Source of the DNA: Fimiplasma intestinipullorum
GTDB taxonomy: Bacteria > Bacillota_I > Bacilli_A > Erysipelotrichales > Coprobacillaceae
Direction of reading: 5' to 3'
DNA length: 64,000 bases
Assembly (NCBI GenBank): GCA_018715065.1
Contig: DVMJ01000058.1
Coordinates: 1-64,000 of the forward strand
Of the stretch, positions 1-7,578 are shown one piece after another. A program made the translations under genes and the position numbers. Within the stretch, counting starts at the first letter, position 1. Each line of letters opens with the position of its first letter. Under the pieces are notes generated by a model. It had not been told where the DNA came from. It saw nothing but the letters and a program-made list of their open reading frames with translations, and did no database searches.

Positions 1-58
1 CCTCAAAATCTTCTTCAATCTGATAACCTGCCTTCAGCAGCAATTCTTTTGCTCTCAT
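1..58 (-). CDS. murE: UDP-N-acetylmuramyl-tripeptide synthetase MurE, N-terminal fragment
   Basis: Only the first 19 codons lie in the window; the gene runs off the left edge. The start ATG at 58 follows an AGGGGAG ribosome site placed inside the end of the preceding gene, whose stop lies only 4 nt upstream, so the two are translationally close. The residues (MRAKELL...) resemble MurE N-termini, but the call rests mainly on position: in Bacillus-type dcw clusters murE follows spoVD. MurE adds the third amino acid to the cytoplasmic peptidoglycan precursor. Another dcw ligase cannot be excluded from so short a piece. Confidence 0.55.
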   Translation of the reverse strand, partial: MRAKELLLKAGYQIEEDFE

Positions 59-61
59 GTG

Positions 62-1969
62 TTACGACTCCCCTAACATAATCATAATTGTACTTCCCTG
101 CGGCAGCTTCTCCTGACTGCGCGGCAGCTGGTCAATGACCACATCCCCTTCACCCACAAACTGAAATGAAAAGACATCTGAATGCACTTCGCTTTTTTTC
201 TTACCGATGTAATTTTCAATTTCATAAGTTTCTACATCGTTCCAGCTCTTGACCTTAGGTCGTTGACTCGATACTTTTTCAACGCCCATGATCGGTAGGA
301 TATCCACCAGCATGCTGCGGGCAATCGGTGCTACGGTCGTACCACCGTACTGTACACAGTTCTTAGGATTATCCATAGCGACATAAAGAACGATTTCAGG
401 ATCATCGATTGGCGCAATGCCGATAAAGGAGAGGATGTAACCTCCACCGACATAGCTGCCATTGACCGCCTTCTGTGCGGTACCGGTCTTCCCGCCAATG
501 CGATACCCTTCAATATAAGCATTTCGCCCGCCACCGTCGCTGACAACAGTCTCCAAAGCGTCGCGCATCTTGGCTGAGGTCTCTTCACTGATGACCTGGC
601 GCACACAAACCGGTTCATGCTCACTGATCACATCTCCGGTCAATGGATCGAGGACCTTGTCGACGATATAGGGCTCATATAAATAACCTCCATTCACACA
701 TGCCGAGACAGCGCGTACAAGCTGGATAGGCGTAATGGAGATTCCCTGTCCAAAAGCAACCGTCGCCTGTTCCAGCGGTCCAAAATTTTCTTCTGAAAAC
801 ATGATTCCGCTAGATTCCCCGACCAGATCAATTCCAGTTGCTTCCGTCAGGCCGAAATTTTCAATATAAGATAACATTTTTTCTTTTCCCAACCGGCGTC
901 CGATCTCCACAAAACCCGGATTGGATGAATTTTGCAGGACTTCACGGAAGGTCTGCAGTCCATGTCCGCCTGCCTTCCAGGACTTGATCCTGGCTCCACC
1001 GACATACTCGTAACCAATATCATAATAAGTATCCTTATCCATATCAAAAAGGTTCTCATTCAAGGCACTGGCAAAAGTAATGATCTTAAAGGTTGAACCA
1101 GGTTCATACGTTTTCCAGATGGGAATATTCTGGTTATAGATCTCCGATGAATAATCGCTGTAATGGTTTGGATCGAAATCCGGCTTAGAAGCCATCGCCA
1201 GGATGGCGCCGCTGTCAGGATCCATCGCCAGGGCCCAGATGCCATCTGGATCATAGGTCTCATAGGCATTGTTTAACTCACGCTCAACCACGCTCTGAAT
1301 ATCGGCATCAACGCTCAATACGAGATCCATCCCGCTGGAAGGTGCCACATATTCGGTGGGATAGAGTGGCAAACTGTAGCCTTTGGCATCCATGTAGTAA
1401 TTAATACTTCCCTTTTTTGCGACCAGAAATTCATCGTATTTTAATTCTAGTCCAACTAATCCCTGATTGTCAATACCCACAAAGCCAAGAACATGGGAAA
1501 GATAAGCGCCATTGGGATAATAGCGCTTAGAATCTTTGATCAGATATAAGCCATTCATATGCAAAGCAGCTATATTCGCACTCTTCTTATCATCCAACTG
1601 TCTTCCCTCCGGTGCAATGCGCACGATTGAAGCACGCTTGCTCAGCTTTTCAAACAAGAGACTGGCATCGCAATCCAGGATCTCCGCCAGTTTCTGACTG
1701 GCTAAGGCCGGATCATTGATCTGACTGGGGATCACGACCAGGCTGGAAGTCGTCAGATTGGTTGCCAGCACTTCACCGTCCTGATCCAGGATTTCACCTC
1801 GATCCCCCTCAACTGGAAAACTACGCTGCCAAAGATCATCTGCCTTATTCTTTAAATAACTGTAGCTGACCAGTTGGGTATAACCCAACTTCAAGATGAT
1901 CAAAAGGAAAACAATAAAGCACGCCAGTAAGACCCGGCGAGTCTTGACTTTCGTCAATTCATACAGCAT
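62..1969 (-). CDS. spoVD: Class B penicillin-binding protein, SpoVD-like (one PASTA domain)
   Basis: Membrane-anchored D,D-transpeptidase that cross-links peptidoglycan outside the membrane. One TM helix lies near residues 12-30, followed by the PBP dimerisation region and a transpeptidase domain with STFK (292-295), SSN (348-350) and KTG (494-496), all catalytic motifs intact. A single PASTA domain fills about the last 60 residues. Its 635 residues, single PASTA and place between a PBP2B-like gene and murE match B. subtilis SpoVD, the sporulation cortex PBP. The longest ORF begins at 2011, but that ATG lies in the loop of a terminator-like hairpin; ATG 1969 has GGGTG at good spacing. A vegetative FtsI role is the alternative. 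Confidence 0.75.
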   Translation of the reverse strand: MLYELTKVKTRRVLLACFIVFLLIILKLGYTQLVSYSYLKNKADDLWQRSFPVEGDRGEILDQDGEVLATNLTTSSLVVIPSQINDPALASQKLAEILDCDASLLFEKLSKRASIVRIAPEGRQLDDKKSANIAALHMNGLYLIKDSKRYYPNGAYLSHVLGFVGIDNQGLVGLELKYDEFLVAKKGSINYYMDAKGYSLPLYPTEYVAPSSGMDLVLSVDADIQSVVERELNNAYETYDPDGIWALAMDPDSGAILAMASKPDFDPNHYSDYSSEIYNQNIPIWKTYEPGSTFKIITFASALNENLFDMDKDTYYDIGYEYVGGARIKSWKAGGHGLQTFREVLQNSSNPGFVEIGRRLGKEKMLSYIENFGLTEATGIDLVGESSGIMFSEENFGPLEQATVAFGQGISITPIQLVRAVSACVNGGYLYEPYIVDKVLDPLTGDVISEHEPVCVRQVISEETSAKMRDALETVVSDGGGRNAYIEGYRIGGKTGTAQKAVNGSYVGGGYILSFIGIAPIDDPEIVLYVAMDNPKNCVQYGGTTVAPIARSMLVDILPIMGVEKVSSQRPKVKSWNDVETYEIENYIGKKKSEVHSDVFSFQFVGEGDVVIDQLPRSQEKLPQGSTIMIMLGES

Positions 1970-1992
1970 GAGCATCACCCATACATGATATG

Positions 1993-2021
1993 AAAAAGAG
2001 TGAGGAATCATACCCTCACTC
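1993..2021 (-). terminator. Intrinsic terminator-like hairpin between the two PBP genes
   Basis: Arms 2014-2021 and 1998-2005 pair over 8 bp (GAGTGAGG/CCTCACTC) with an 8-nt loop, followed on the minus strand by five T. It starts 2 nt after the pbpB stop. It would reduce transcription into spoVD and murE, so some readthrough or a downstream promoter is implied. Confidence 0.7.
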
Positions 2022-2023
2022 TG

Positions 2024-4171
2024 TTATCCATCTAATTCAATGACCAGTTCCGTCATCTCAAGAATATTCGTACCCGGAGCAACATCTTGTGACTTCACGT
2101 TTCCGGTTCCACTAAACGAGATCGGTATATCAAATAATTGCATATAACTGGCAACGTCCTTCCGGCTCCAACCGGTAAAGTCCGGCAGCGCATAGCTCGA
2201 AGCATCGGTCAACAAATAAACGGTACTGGCACTGGAGACGGTCGTCCCCATGGCCGGTGACTGCTTCTTGATACTCTGGCCATCGCCGATAATCACATAA
2301 TTTAAACCGGTTTGTTCAAGACGCGTACGCGCAAAATCAGTCGACTGATTCACATAAGAATCCAGTGTCACTTCAGAGGTAGTTGTGGTCGTATTCGTCG
2401 AAGTGTTGCTGACCTTTGCTACCGCCTGCGGCATCAAGGCTTTAACCACTTCTGCAAGATAAGTGGAGTTAGCCGAATTATCCGGACCTTCCATACCGAT
2501 AAAGACGACAACCTGCGGATCGTCTGCTGGAGCTGTTCCGGCAAAGGTGTAAGTATATGCTGTAGAACTATAAGTTCCTGTTGAACTATCATAGAGCTGA
2601 CCGGTACCGGTCTTTCCCATGATCAGTACTTCATCCGACTGATACGTTTTACCTGTTCCAATCTCATCATTAATAACCCGTGTCATGAGCTCGCTGACAT
2701 GTGCAACAGCCTCACTTGAAAAGATCTGATCCGAGTATTCCCGTCCCGTTGCGCTATACGAAACCGTTCCGTCTGCTTTGACGATACGATCCACAAAATA
2801 AGGCTCAACGGTACGTCCATCATTCGCAAAGACGCTATAGGCCTTTAAAATTTGAATAGGCGAATAAGTAGAAGCCTGTCCAAATCCGATGGACACCTTG
2901 TCATAAGGACTGTCGGTACTTTCATAAGCAGCCACCCCGCCAGCGACACTCAAACCATCAATGGTCGTACTTTGGAAAAAACCAAGCTGTTTTAAACGAT
3001 TCGTATAATCATCAAAATCGACTTTATCTTGCAGCAGGGTAACAATGGCGGTATTGCTGGAACGAACCAGACCTTCATCAAAGGTAATCGTTCCCCAGCC
3101 CTGTCCATAGTTCCAGTCACGAACCGTGTTATTGGTGCCATTGACCTTGATCGTACCTGACTGATAGGTCGCACTGCCGTCATAAACACCCTGATCAATG
3201 GCGGTCATATAAACAAATGGTTTAGCGACCGAACCGACCTCATAAGCATAGGTCAAAAAGAGATCCGTCCAGTTTTCCAGGCTGGAACGATCCGTCAGAT
3301 CGAAATCCGGTCGTGAAGCCATCGCCAGCATGCGGCCGGTATGGGCATCCATAAAACCGCACCACATCTTGCTGGCCCCGCTTTTTTCCATCGCTTCATC
3401 CAGTTTTGTTTCCAGCATGTTTTGCAGCTCACTATCTAAGGACAAATAGATAGAATCGCCGTTGACAGCATCATATTCGCTGATTACGCCTCCTGAGATG
3501 GCATGTCCATCTGAATCCGCTTGATAAACGATCCGACCATCCTGTCCGGCTAATATTTCTTCGTAAGCTGCTTCGATGCCAAAAGCACCGGTTCGAACGA
3601 CATTGGTCGGATCATCGTCATTGGTATTTACCAGTCCAAGCAAATAGGACGAGAAATGTTTATACATATAACTGCGTGTCGCTGTCTTGTCAAATTCAAT
3701 TCCATTAATGTTGTTGGCCTTCAATTCCTCTTCCAGGGCCTGTTTCTCAACAGAGTTCAAGTAACACTTAAATGTCGTCTGCCATAAACCGTCTGTCGTC
3801 AGGCGGGCATAGACGGTGCTCTCGTCCTGATTGACATAAGGTGCCAATATTTTAGCAGCAAGATCTGGGTTATCCACATAGGCCACGGTATCCCCTACAC
3901 CCTGACGCTGATCACTGATATAAGCGGTGACGTTATAGGCTGTTCGATCCGAGACCAGCAGTTCACCATCATAAGAGTAGATGCTGCCTCGATCAGCTTT
4001 GATCTTTTGAATCGTTTCGCTGCGGTTGTTTTTGGCATAACTGGCAATATCCTCACCACTGATCAGATGCTTACCCGTTCCTGCCAGATAAAGGATATTG
4101 AAAACCATTAATAGGATACAAAAAAGAAAGAGCGCCAGAAAGATCTTGGAGTAGATGGTATTTTTAGACAT
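2024..4171 (-). CDS. pbpB: Class B penicillin-binding protein, PBP2B-like (two PASTA domains)
   Basis: Septal peptidoglycan transpeptidase of the divisome. An N-terminal TM helix (about 9-30) is followed by the PBP dimerisation domain and the transpeptidase with SVAK (314-317), SSN (371-373) and KTG (520-522). Two PASTA-type segments make up about the last 110 residues. The length (715) and two PASTA domains match B. subtilis PBP2B, encoded at the same place after ftsL. Its ATG overlaps the ftsL stop (TAATG), indicating coupled translation, with GGAGAATG as ribosome site. A terminator-like hairpin follows its stop. Confidence 0.85.
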   Translation of the reverse strand: MSKNTIYSKIFLALFLFCILLMVFNILYLAGTGKHLISGEDIASYAKNNRSETIQKIKADRGSIYSYDGELLVSDRTAYNVTAYISDQRQGVGDTVAYVDNPDLAAKILAPYVNQDESTVYARLTTDGLWQTTFKCYLNSVEKQALEEELKANNINGIEFDKTATRSYMYKHFSSYLLGLVNTNDDDPTNVVRTGAFGIEAAYEEILAGQDGRIVYQADSDGHAISGGVISEYDAVNGDSIYLSLDSELQNMLETKLDEAMEKSGASKMWCGFMDAHTGRMLAMASRPDFDLTDRSSLENWTDLFLTYAYEVGSVAKPFVYMTAIDQGVYDGSATYQSGTIKVNGTNNTVRDWNYGQGWGTITFDEGLVRSSNTAIVTLLQDKVDFDDYTNRLKQLGFFQSTTIDGLSVAGGVAAYESTDSPYDKVSIGFGQASTYSPIQILKAYSVFANDGRTVEPYFVDRIVKADGTVSYSATGREYSDQIFSSEAVAHVSELMTRVINDEIGTGKTYQSDEVLIMGKTGTGQLYDSSTGTYSSTAYTYTFAGTAPADDPQVVVFIGMEGPDNSANSTYLAEVVKALMPQAVAKVSNTSTNTTTTTSEVTLDSYVNQSTDFARTRLEQTGLNYVIIGDGQSIKKQSPAMGTTVSSASTVYLLTDASSYALPDFTGWSRKDVASYMQLFDIPISFSGTGNVKSQDVAPGTNILEMTELVIELDG

Positions 4172-4488
4172 TACTCATTCTCCGTTGTCGTATCCGTTGA
4201 AGCACTGGCCGTATTCTCATTTGAATAGCTGAGCGTATACCCCTGGCTATTTGCCACTTCACGGATATTGTCAAAACTGAGTTTTTCCTGTCTGGCGGTA
4301 TTCAGACCATCAATATCGGACTGGATATCATCCAATTCTTCCTGTGTCTGCTGAATGCGGACCGTCATGGCCGATTCCATGGAATTCATCGTCAGACTTC
4401 CAAAAAGATAGAGACACCCTACCACCACAAGCAGGATCATGGATACTCTTTCAAATTTCATTTTTCTTTTGCGCTTTGATTTAGCCAT
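4171..4488 (-). CDS. ftsL: Cell division protein FtsL-like
   Basis: Small bitopic divisome protein: a basic N-terminus (KSKRKRK), one TM helix (about 14-33) and an extracytoplasmic coiled coil rich in Q, E and D, then a Ser/Thr tail. Family sequence conservation is poor, so the call rests on architecture and on its place between rsmH and the PBP gene. ATG 4488 is preferred to 4497 because AAAGGA then lies 9 nt upstream rather than adjoining the start. It overlaps rsmH by 8 nt. FtsL/DivIC proteins recruit and activate the FtsW-PBP2B synthase. Confidence 0.75.
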   Translation of the reverse strand: MAKSKRKRKMKFERVSMILLVVVGCLYLFGSLTMNSMESAMTVRIQQTQEELDDIQSDIDGLNTARQEKLSFDNIREVANSQGYTLSYSNENTASASTDTTTENE

Positions 4489-5422
4489 TGGTCTCATTCC
4501 TTTCTATAATACGCAGCTTCGCTGAATGTGCCCGATGATTGGCTTCCAGTTCCGCCTCGCTGGCCTCGATTGGTTTTTTATTAATCAAATGATAAGCAGG
4601 CTGCATCTCAGCCGGAATGACCGGCAGCCCCGCAGGGAGATCAGGTAAAGCTGTCTTTTCTCTAAAGATCTGCTTACAGATACGGTCTTCAAGCGAGTGG
4701 AAAGTAATGACAGCTATCCGTCCGCCCGGTCGCAGCAGATCGAGCGCGTCATACAGTGTATCATGAAAGACATTCAGCTCATCATTGACAGCAATACGTA
4801 ATGCCTGAAACGTTCGCTTAGCAGGATGGCCGCCTTTGCGACGTGCCGCTGCCGGGATCGCCTGTTTGATGATCTCAACCAACTGAAACGTCGTCTCAAT
4901 GGGTGCTTTCTGCCGCTCCCTTTCAATCTGACGCGCAATATTTTTAGCAAATTTCTCTTCTCCATAACGCGTGATGATCTGCACAAGCTTGGCGTAAGGC
5001 CATTCATTAACAATCATATAAGCATCTAGCCTCTGTCGCTCATCCATTCGCATGTCCAGTCGAGCATCATAGTTATAGCTAAAACCGCGACTGGCCGTAT
5101 CAAACTGAACACTGGATACACCTAAATCAAAAAGGATACCATCCACAGTATGAATTCCCCGGCTGGTCATCTCTTCTTTAAGATACTTAAAATTGCGATC
5201 GATCAACGTAAAGTGATTTGAGATGGCCGCTAAACGCGCTTTGGCATACGCTAACGCATTCTCATCCTGATCGAAACCGTAGAGATGGCCATTCTCAAGT
5301 TTTTCCAGAATGCGCGAGCTATGCCCGCCAAAGCCCAACGTACAATCGACGTAAATTCCATCCTTATGTATATTCAGACCCTCAATTGTTTCGTCCCACA
5401 GGACTGGAATATGCTTTTCCAT
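4481..5422 (-). CDS. rsmH: 16S rRNA (cytosine1402-N4)-methyltransferase RsmH
   Basis: Methylates N4 of C1402 in the decoding centre of 16S rRNA using S-adenosylmethionine. The protein opens MEKHIPVLWDE and has the SAM-binding segment VDCTLGFGGHS, GILFDLGVSS and the family signature FQALRIAVNDE; 313 residues is normal. The longest ORF starts 20 codons earlier, but ATG 5422 follows AGAGGAGAAGAGA and matches the family start. It is second in the dcw operon after mraZ (13-nt gap) and overlaps ftsL. Confidence 0.95.
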   Translation of the reverse strand: MEKHIPVLWDETIEGLNIHKDGIYVDCTLGFGGHSSRILEKLENGHLYGFDQDENALAYAKARLAAISNHFTLIDRNFKYLKEEMTSRGIHTVDGILFDLGVSSVQFDTASRGFSYNYDARLDMRMDERQRLDAYMIVNEWPYAKLVQIITRYGEEKFAKNIARQIERERQKAPIETTFQLVEIIKQAIPAAARRKGGHPAKRTFQALRIAVNDELNVFHDTLYDALDLLRPGGRIAVITFHSLEDRICKQIFREKTALPDLPAGLPVIPAEMQPAYHLINKKPIEASEAELEANHRAHSAKLRIIERNETNG

Positions 5423-5435
5423 TCTCTTCTCCTCT

Positions 5436-5864
5436 CTAGATGGTAAAATCCATCTCTTCTGCGATTTCTTCAAACTGTTCATTTTCCTGATTGTAATAGT
5501 CTTCCCACATATTCGTATCCCAGATCTCCACGTGATTCAGACTACCGACGATCGAACAGTTCTTTTCTAAATGTGCCTGTTCGCGTAAACCAGGCGGGAT
5601 ATTGATACGTCCCATCTTATCGATCTCGCATTCGGTCGCCTTACTCGTAATCATTCGCACAAAGGCACGTGTCTGTTTCTTGGTGATGGGCATCTGTTGA
5701 AGTTTCGTATAAAACTTCTCCCACTCCTGAGGCGTGTACACGGACAAGCAACCATCGAAGCCACGCGCCACAATGACGGTGTCATCAAACTTCTCTCTGA
5801 ACTTGGAAGGTAAAGTAATTCGCCCTTTGGCATCCAGGTTGTGCTTGTATTCACCCATGAACAT
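5436..5864 (-). CDS. mraZ: Transcriptional regulator MraZ
   Basis: First gene of the dcw cluster, a DNA-binding AbrB-fold protein with two MraZ repeats that in E. coli and mycoplasmas controls its own operon. It begins MFMGEYKHNLDAKGR, the family hallmark, with a second DKMGRINIPPGLR repeat about 75 residues later; 142 residues is usual. The start is placed at the conserved MFMGEY; the second Met (5858) has a better spaced AGAGG and is possible. A consensus -10 lies about 50 bp upstream. Confidence 0.93.
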   Translation of the reverse strand: MFMGEYKHNLDAKGRITLPSKFREKFDDTVIVARGFDGCLSVYTPQEWEKFYTKLQQMPITKKQTRAFVRMITSKATECEIDKMGRINIPPGLREQAHLEKNCSIVGSLNHVEIWDTNMWEDYYNQENEQFEEIAEEMDFTI

Positions 5865-5911
5865 CCTCTCATCACCCACTTCCTGACACACACTGCTACT
5901 TCTTACCATTC

Positions 5912-5940
5912 ATTATACCTTTTAGCGACGAAATTGTATA
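5912..5940 (-). promoter_or_regulatory. Promoter of the mraZ-dcw operon, with possible MraZ-box repeats downstream
   Basis: The -10 is TATAAT (5912-5917) and the -35 TATACA (5935-5940), 4 of 6 matches to consensus, with 17-bp spacing. Between promoter and gene the minus strand carries AGTAG, TGTGT and AGTGG elements in 10-bp steps, resembling the repeated G-rich half-sites MraZ binds in other bacteria. That part is weak. Confidence 0.6.
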
Positions 5941-6032
5941 GAGATAAGCGAAAAGAAAATAAAAAAAAATCCAGTGGTCATCCCATAATCTGGTAAACCT
6001 CTGGAATCTTGTTGTAGCCTATGTCAAAAAAA

Positions 6033-6062
6033 GCAAAATAAAAAATCCTCGCCAGGAGGATT
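6033..6062 (-). terminator. Terminator after rpmF
   Basis: AATCCTC/GAGGATT arms (6044-6050 and 6056-6062) with a 5-nt loop, then TTTTTTATTTT on the minus strand, just after the rpmF stop. Confidence 0.9.
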
Positions 6063-6070
6063 CTTTCATC

Positions 6071-6238
6071 TTATAAAACTTTAACACCTTTGTAGTATCC
6101 GCAAGATTTGCATACGTGGTGAGCCACCATGTATTCACCGCAGTTAGGACATTTTAATAATGTAGGTGCTGCGATCTTATCATGAGTTCTTCTTTTTCTT
6201 TTTGCGGTTTTAGAAACGCGTCTAAATGGTACTGCCAT
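6071..6238 (-). CDS. rpmF: 50S ribosomal protein L32
   Basis: A 55-residue ribosomal protein opening MAVPFRRVSKTAKRKRRTH. Four Cys in CPNC and CKSC form the zinc ribbon, so this is the zinc-binding (C+) form of L32. AGGGAGG precedes the ATG. It lies directly after the DUF177 gene, the nearly universal pairing in bacteria, and is followed by a strong terminator. Confidence 0.97.
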   Translation of the reverse strand: MAVPFRRVSKTAKRKRRTHDKIAAPTLLKCPNCGEYMVAHHVCKSCGYYKGVKVL

Positions 6239-6264
6239 CTGATATATGCCTCCCTTTTCATCTT

Positions 6265-6768
6265 TTATTGTTTAAAATAATCTTTTAGTTTCGCTAACCT
6301 TGGGTCAATTCCTGATCTCGTATCGGCCTCTTCTTCACTGATGACCTGCCAGCCTTTTCCATGGCTTTTCATTTCAGCGCCTTCTTTGACCACACGAATG
6401 GGAACTTCCATGACGATGTTTTGAAATACAATGGGCGTGAGATCCACTGTATTCTTTTTGACTTCGTGTACATCCTCATCAAAATCAACTTTGACAAAGG
6501 AAAACACTTCTGTTGATTCCGTTTCAAACGGATACGCAACTTCCTCCAGTGACACAGCACATGAAACGATCATCGTTCCGCTGATCTTTAAATCAATATA
6601 CAAACGCTGTTCATCTGAAGCGAAATGTCCTTTCCCTTCAACATGAACATCCTTGAGGTCTAGCAGCTGCCGAACCTCCTGAATCACCTCATGTGGAAAA
6701 ACCAAATCTTCACTAAAAGTGAAATCCCCGTTTTTCTGTTTGTTAAGCCACGATAAACTCCACTTCAA
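6265..6768 (-). CDS. DUF177/YceD family protein
   Basis: Member of the DUF177 family (E. coli YceD), linked to 23S rRNA accumulation and found next to rpmF across bacteria. 167 residues is typical. The family signature is the central acidic-aromatic segment ending in DLTPIVFQNIVMEVPIR. Translation appears to start at TTG 6768: AGGTGATTCTTT sits just upstream and no ATG fits. It is transcribed with rpmF (26-nt gap) from a perfect sigma-A promoter about 35 bp upstream. Confidence 0.88.
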   Translation of the reverse strand: MKWSLSWLNKQKNGDFTFSEDLVFPHEVIQEVRQLLDLKDVHVEGKGHFASDEQRLYIDLKISGTMIVSCAVSLEEVAYPFETESTEVFSFVKVDFDEDVHEVKKNTVDLTPIVFQNIVMEVPIRVVKEGAEMKSHGKGWQVISEEEADTRSGIDPRLAKLKDYFKQ

Positions 6769-6797
6769 AAAGAATCACCTCAACTAGCGCAACATTA

Positions 6798-6826
6798 ATT
6801 ATATAGAATTAGAGTGGTATTGTCAA
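6798..6826 (-). promoter_or_regulatory. Consensus sigma-A promoter of yceD-rpmF
   Basis: TTGACA (6821-6826), 17-bp spacer, TATAAT (6798-6803): a full consensus match, as expected for a ribosomal protein operon. Confidence 0.92.
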
Positions 6827-6866
6827 CTTCTTAGGCGGATTAATTGACCAAAAAAATATACTAAGC

Positions 6867-6886
6867 AGGGATTTTGTCCCTTTTTT
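6867..6886 (+). terminator. Orphan plus-strand terminator-like hairpin
   Basis: AGGGA/TCCCT arms (6867-6871, 6877-6881) followed by TTTTTT on the plus strand, with no plus-strand gene upstream. It lies behind the yceD promoter and may end antisense transcripts. The rest of 6769-7075 holds only that promoter and the start region of the next gene. Confidence 0.4.
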
Positions 6887-7075
6887 AGCCCCACTTTTCA
6901 TCTAAACGCAGTCATACGCTACGCCAAGCGCTATTATACATGATTTCATACCAAAATGCAATTTAAAATGCGCATCAATGTCTTCTTTTTCCATCAATTA
7001 TACTTAATTAGTTTAAAAATCTTGTAAAAAATGCTAAAATAGAATTTGTATATTCTGATATGAAAGGTGATGACC

Positions 7076-7462
7076 ATGCTTCTAAGCTATATTATACGTA
7101 AAACGATCATACAACTCATCCTGGGAGGTGCTTTGTCCTGCTTATATATGCTGATCCGGCCCCATCCTGCCTATACACTCGCCTGGCCTTTTGCATTTCT
7201 GGCTGCCTGGTTTTTTCTTGTTGCCTGGTTCATCTTTTTGAAGCACGACGGTGTCGGTGTGCTGAACCTGCCTAAATCCAAGAAACACTCCAGCATCACC
7301 GAACGCTTCTTTAAAAAGTTCAAGACCCGAAGCTTCATTGATTATGTGGATACTGAAGTAGAAAACGAAGAAATTCTTGACAAGAAAGACAGCTATCGTC
7401 TGAAGCTGATTTCTAACTGCTTAACGGCAGTCATCTTCTTAATTCTTTCTATCGTGTTCTAA
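7076..7462 (+). CDS. Small membrane protein of unknown function
   Basis: 128 residues, not recognised. Two hydrophobic helices near the N-terminus (about 9-27 and 35-57) enclose a short loop containing RPHP; a basic then acidic cytoplasmic-looking segment follows (KKHSSITERFFKKFK, then VENEEILDKKD), and a third TM helix ends the protein. The ATG at 7076 has AAAGG at 8 nt; GTG 7067 and ATG 7070 are too close to it. An extended -10 (TGC-TAAAAT, 7032-7040) lies just upstream. It is monocistronic, with its own terminator. Confidence 0.75.
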   Translation: MLLSYIIRKTIIQLILGGALSCLYMLIRPHPAYTLAWPFAFLAAWFFLVAWFIFLKHDGVGVLNLPKSKKHSSITERFFKKFKTRSFIDYVDTEVENEEILDKKDSYRLKLISNCLTAVIFLILSIVF

Positions 7463-7487
7463 AAGCTGCCTAGAGGCAGTTTTTTTC
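7463..7487 (+). terminator. Terminator of the small membrane protein gene
   Basis: CTGCC/GGCAG stem (7466-7470, 7475-7479) with a TAGA loop and eight T, directly after the stop. Confidence 0.85.
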
Positions 7488-7537
7488 ATCTTCATTAATA
7501 AATACATCGCTCCTCTATTTTTTAGCCCTCATACGCC

Positions 7538-7573
7538 AAAAAACAGCACACGTCTCATCAGGCATGTGCTGTT
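7538..7573 (-). terminator. Terminator of the second peptide-binding lipoprotein gene
   Basis: 9-bp arms AACAGCACA/TGTGCTGTT (7565-7573 and 7542-7550) followed by T on the minus strand. Confidence 0.85.
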
Positions 7574-7578
7574 TTGCT

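Noticed and set aside
62..2011. Longer form of the SpoVD-like PBP
   Set aside because: Its start codon lies in the loop of a terminator hairpin, and the next Met has a properly spaced ribosome site.
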